Assembly: GCF_007858975.2 (NCBI RefSeq)
Contig: NZ_CP042220.2
Location: forward strand, 2,418,001 to 2,482,000
Origin: Dickeya poaceiphila
GTDB taxonomy: Bacteria > Pseudomonadota > Gammaproteobacteria > Enterobacterales > Enterobacteriaceae
Direction: 5' to 3'
DNA: 64,000 nt
Shown here: in pieces, positions 62,526-64,000 of the stretch
Layout: every line of letters begins with the position of its first letter
How positions within the stretch are numbered: the stretch's first letter is position 1
Program-made: the position numbers and the translations under genes
Notes under the pieces: generated by a model
Databases searched by the model: none
Seen by the model: only the letters and a program-made list of their open reading frames with translations
What the model was told of the DNA's origin: nothing

Positions 62526-63144
62526 ACCGTAAAAATACCCTGAAAAATATCAGGGTAAATAAATCACCCCAACGCAATGGGTTAGCGCATTGCGTAAACA
62601 CCACAAAGAAACATCGCTATGTGTTACTAACAACGAACAGGTTGTTACCAGCTAAATAATTCTGTAGCTTTTTTACCGTAGCATAGACTATGAGTACTCT
62701 TACACTGTACATTTAAATTACTCTTTTTATAACCTGTGCCATCTTTGTATAAAATATAATAAACTCATTATTAGTTAGTAAGCAGTCCTTCCTATTAAGC
62801 CATTTTAACCCATTGATTGAAAATGCATGAACTCGCGCTTCTGCCATGATAAGTCGCCCACACTGCCGTTTAATGGCTGACGCAGTCAGAGTCGTATCGC
62901 CAGAGTAAAAAAACGCCGGAGTAAACCGTATAAACACAGGAAAAATCGTGTGGTTCGATGACGGGTGATGGCGTAACAAACTGATTGCCTTGCTGATTGT
63001 CGTGGTCATCATTGAGCGGGTACTACTCCTGTTCCCCATGAGCAGCGTCTACGTTCCCTATCACCTTCTTGCCATAGCAAATAAATCGTTCTGAGAATCC
63101 AACAATCGACGTAAGATAGGTCAATGTAAAATAGACGTATACTT
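62526..63144. other. AT-rich region before the secreted-protein gene
   Basis: About 620 bases with no gene I can support. An open frame of 108 codons on the minus strand (62713-63039) has no recognisable domain and no clear ribosome site. The plus strand at about 62980-63070 would code for a short hydrophobic stretch (NKLIALLIVVVIIERVLLLF), without a start signal. Confidence 0.45.
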
Positions 63145-63177
63145 CACCGGCTCATGTGGTTCCTGCCTGAGCCGGTG
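63145..63177 (+). promoter_or_regulatory. 10-bp perfect hairpin in the leader of the secreted protein
   Basis: CACCGGCTCA (63145-63154) pairs with TGAGCCGGTG (63168-63177), loop 13. It lies 43 bases before the start codon and has no T-tract, so an RNA leader element or an operator. Confidence 0.6.
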
Positions 63178-63185
63178 CAAGGCTC

Positions 63186-63199
63186 GTGGCTACAGCCAC
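63186..63199 (+). promoter_or_regulatory. Second, short hairpin before the same gene
   Basis: GTGGCT (63186-63191) pairs with AGCCAC (63194-63199), loop of two bases, ending 11 bases before the GAGGG ribosome site. With the larger hairpin it makes a two-stem leader. Confidence 0.5.
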
Positions 63200-63219
63200 A
63201 TTCAATCACGAGGGTTCAC

Positions 63220-63753
63220 ATGAACAAGCCACATACTTCCCTGCTGGCGCTGGCCTTGTCTCTGCTGTCGCTGACGGCATCCGCCACCGATGGCTACAAG
63301 AACCTGAAATTCGGATCGTCCGCCGCCACTATCCGGCAACAGGCAAATTGTTCACTGCGCGGCCCGGAAATGATCATGGGACAGACTGTTTACATCTGCC
63401 CTGATTTCAATTTTGCCGACAAAAAAACCCAGGCGATTTTCAGTTTTAACAATGACAAGTTCAACCGCCTGGCGATCTCAATCACGCTCGCTGATGTACC
63501 AAGCGTAGTAGAAGGGCTAAAGAGCAAATACGGTATGACGGCTCCCTTGTCTGCCAACGATGTCGATACCTTCATGAATAAACCCAATACCCGCGTGACC
63601 GCCCGGTTCGACAAGAACAATATTACGCTGGTGTTCGACAACAGCATGGATAACCAGAAGAACATCTATCTGGTATACAACGCTGAAAACAGTGTCAGCG
63701 CTGGCCAAACTGCCGCACCAGCCAACCGGGGCATCACCAAGGACGACCTGTAA
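63220..63753 (+). CDS. Small secreted protein of unknown function
   Basis: 177 residues. Signal peptide MNKPHTSLLALALSLLSLTASA, cleavage predicted before TDGYKNLKFGSS, so periplasmic or secreted. Mature part of about 155 residues has two Cys (CSLRG and YICPDF) that could form a disulfide. No family recognised. GAGGG six bases before ATG 63220; frame extends to 63154 without a better start. A two-hairpin leader lies immediately upstream. Ordinary base composition, unlike the preceding AT-rich part, so probably host chromosome. Confidence 0.8.
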   Translation: MNKPHTSLLALALSLLSLTASATDGYKNLKFGSSAATIRQQANCSLRGPEMIMGQTVYICPDFNFADKKTQAIFSFNNDKFNRLAISITLADVPSVVEGLKSKYGMTAPLSANDVDTFMNKPNTRVTARFDKNNITLVFDNSMDNQKNIYLVYNAENSVSAGQTAAPANRGITKDDL

Positions 63754-63815
63754 TATCGAAAACCCTGGAGATCGTCACGCCGGGTTCATCCCTGTAAAAC
63801 ACGCTCCGCCATGCC

Positions 63816-64000
63816 TTATCCGGCATGGTAACCGCTCCAGACTTTCACCAGTACCGCCGCCGACAGGCTCCAGCACGCCACCGCCAGCATCAGTGCCGGC
63901 GGCAAACGCATCACACCAGTAAAGTAATAGAGCGAAATCAGATACACCAGATAGGGAATCACCGCCCAAATACCGAACAGAATAGTGGCACGGAGCGCTT
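63816..64000 (-). CDS. glpM: GlpM family inner-membrane protein (partial)
   Basis: The minus strand from the window edge to TAA (63816-63818) reads ALRATILFGIWAVIPYLVYL, then SLYYFTGVMRLPPALMLAVA and ends VWSGYHAG, matching the C-terminal half of Escherichia GlpM as remembered. The beginning is cut off by the window. Function unknown (membrane protein, affects alginate in Pseudomonas). Two hydrophobic segments visible. Convergent with the secreted-protein gene. Confidence 0.85.
   Translation of the reverse strand, partial: ALRATILFGIWAVIPYLVYLISLYYFTGVMRLPPALMLAVACWSLSAAVLVKVWSGYHAG

Noticed and set aside
62713..63039. 108-codon minus frame
   Set aside because: No domain, no clear start signal, AT-rich neighbourhood where long frames arise by chance.

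Overview
The window is chromosomal DNA of an enterobacterium of the soft-rot group (Dickeya or a close Pectobacteriaceae relative). This is inferred from the gene content: Escherichia-type gene order (lysP-yeiE-yeiH-nfo, fruBKA-setB-yeiW-yeiP-yeiR-mepS-yejABEF-yejG-bcr-rsuA, radD-rplY, yejK-yejL-yejM-tRNA-Pro) is interrupted by genes typical of plant-associated bacteria, such as many chemoreceptors and sugar efflux pumps. Species cannot be fixed without a database search.

Layout. 1-3.3 kb: end of rimO, then sanA, yeiB, folE. 3.5-5.9 kb: an orphan AT-rich P22-like tailspike gene and phage-like debris. 5.9-14.1 kb: four chemoreceptor genes in tandem on the minus strand; the second and third share a nearly identical signalling-domain block and the third has a decayed 3' end. 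14.7-17.7 kb: LysR regulator, then frmA and frmB-type genes for glutathione-dependent formaldehyde detoxification. 18-25 kb: KTSC protein, hcxA-like dehydrogenase, a sugar ABC ATPase plus permease without a binding protein, sotB, lysP. 25.2-29 kb: yeiE, yeiH, nfo and a small protein with a probable caspase/CHAT-like His-Cys core. 29.1-34.5 kb: the fructose PTS operon fruBKA with two Cra operators, divergent from setB. 34.5-48.8 kb: conserved core block from yeiW to rplY. 49-52.9 kb: a YhjX-type transporter beside ypdB and ypdA, with a YpdB-type direct repeat in front of the transporter. 53-56.4 kb: yejK, yejL, yejM and tRNA-Pro(GGG).

From tRNA-Pro to about 63 kb the sequence looks like an eroded integrative element: repeat arms and a truncated P4-type integrase lie just downstream of the tRNA, followed by btuE and yajD (ordinary genes), a ParE-toxin remnant, an AT-rich MFS exporter, a 5'-truncated IS10-like transposase and an unknown regulator-like protein. 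The window ends with a small secreted protein preceded by a strong hairpin and the 3' part of glpM.

Functional groupings: formaldehyde detoxification (LysR, frmA, frmB); fructose uptake under Cra with an adjacent sugar exporter; peptide import by YejABEF; pyruvate-type sensing by YpdAB controlling its neighbour transporter; envelope biogenesis (sanA, mepS, yejM). No CRISPR array, rRNA or replication origin was seen.
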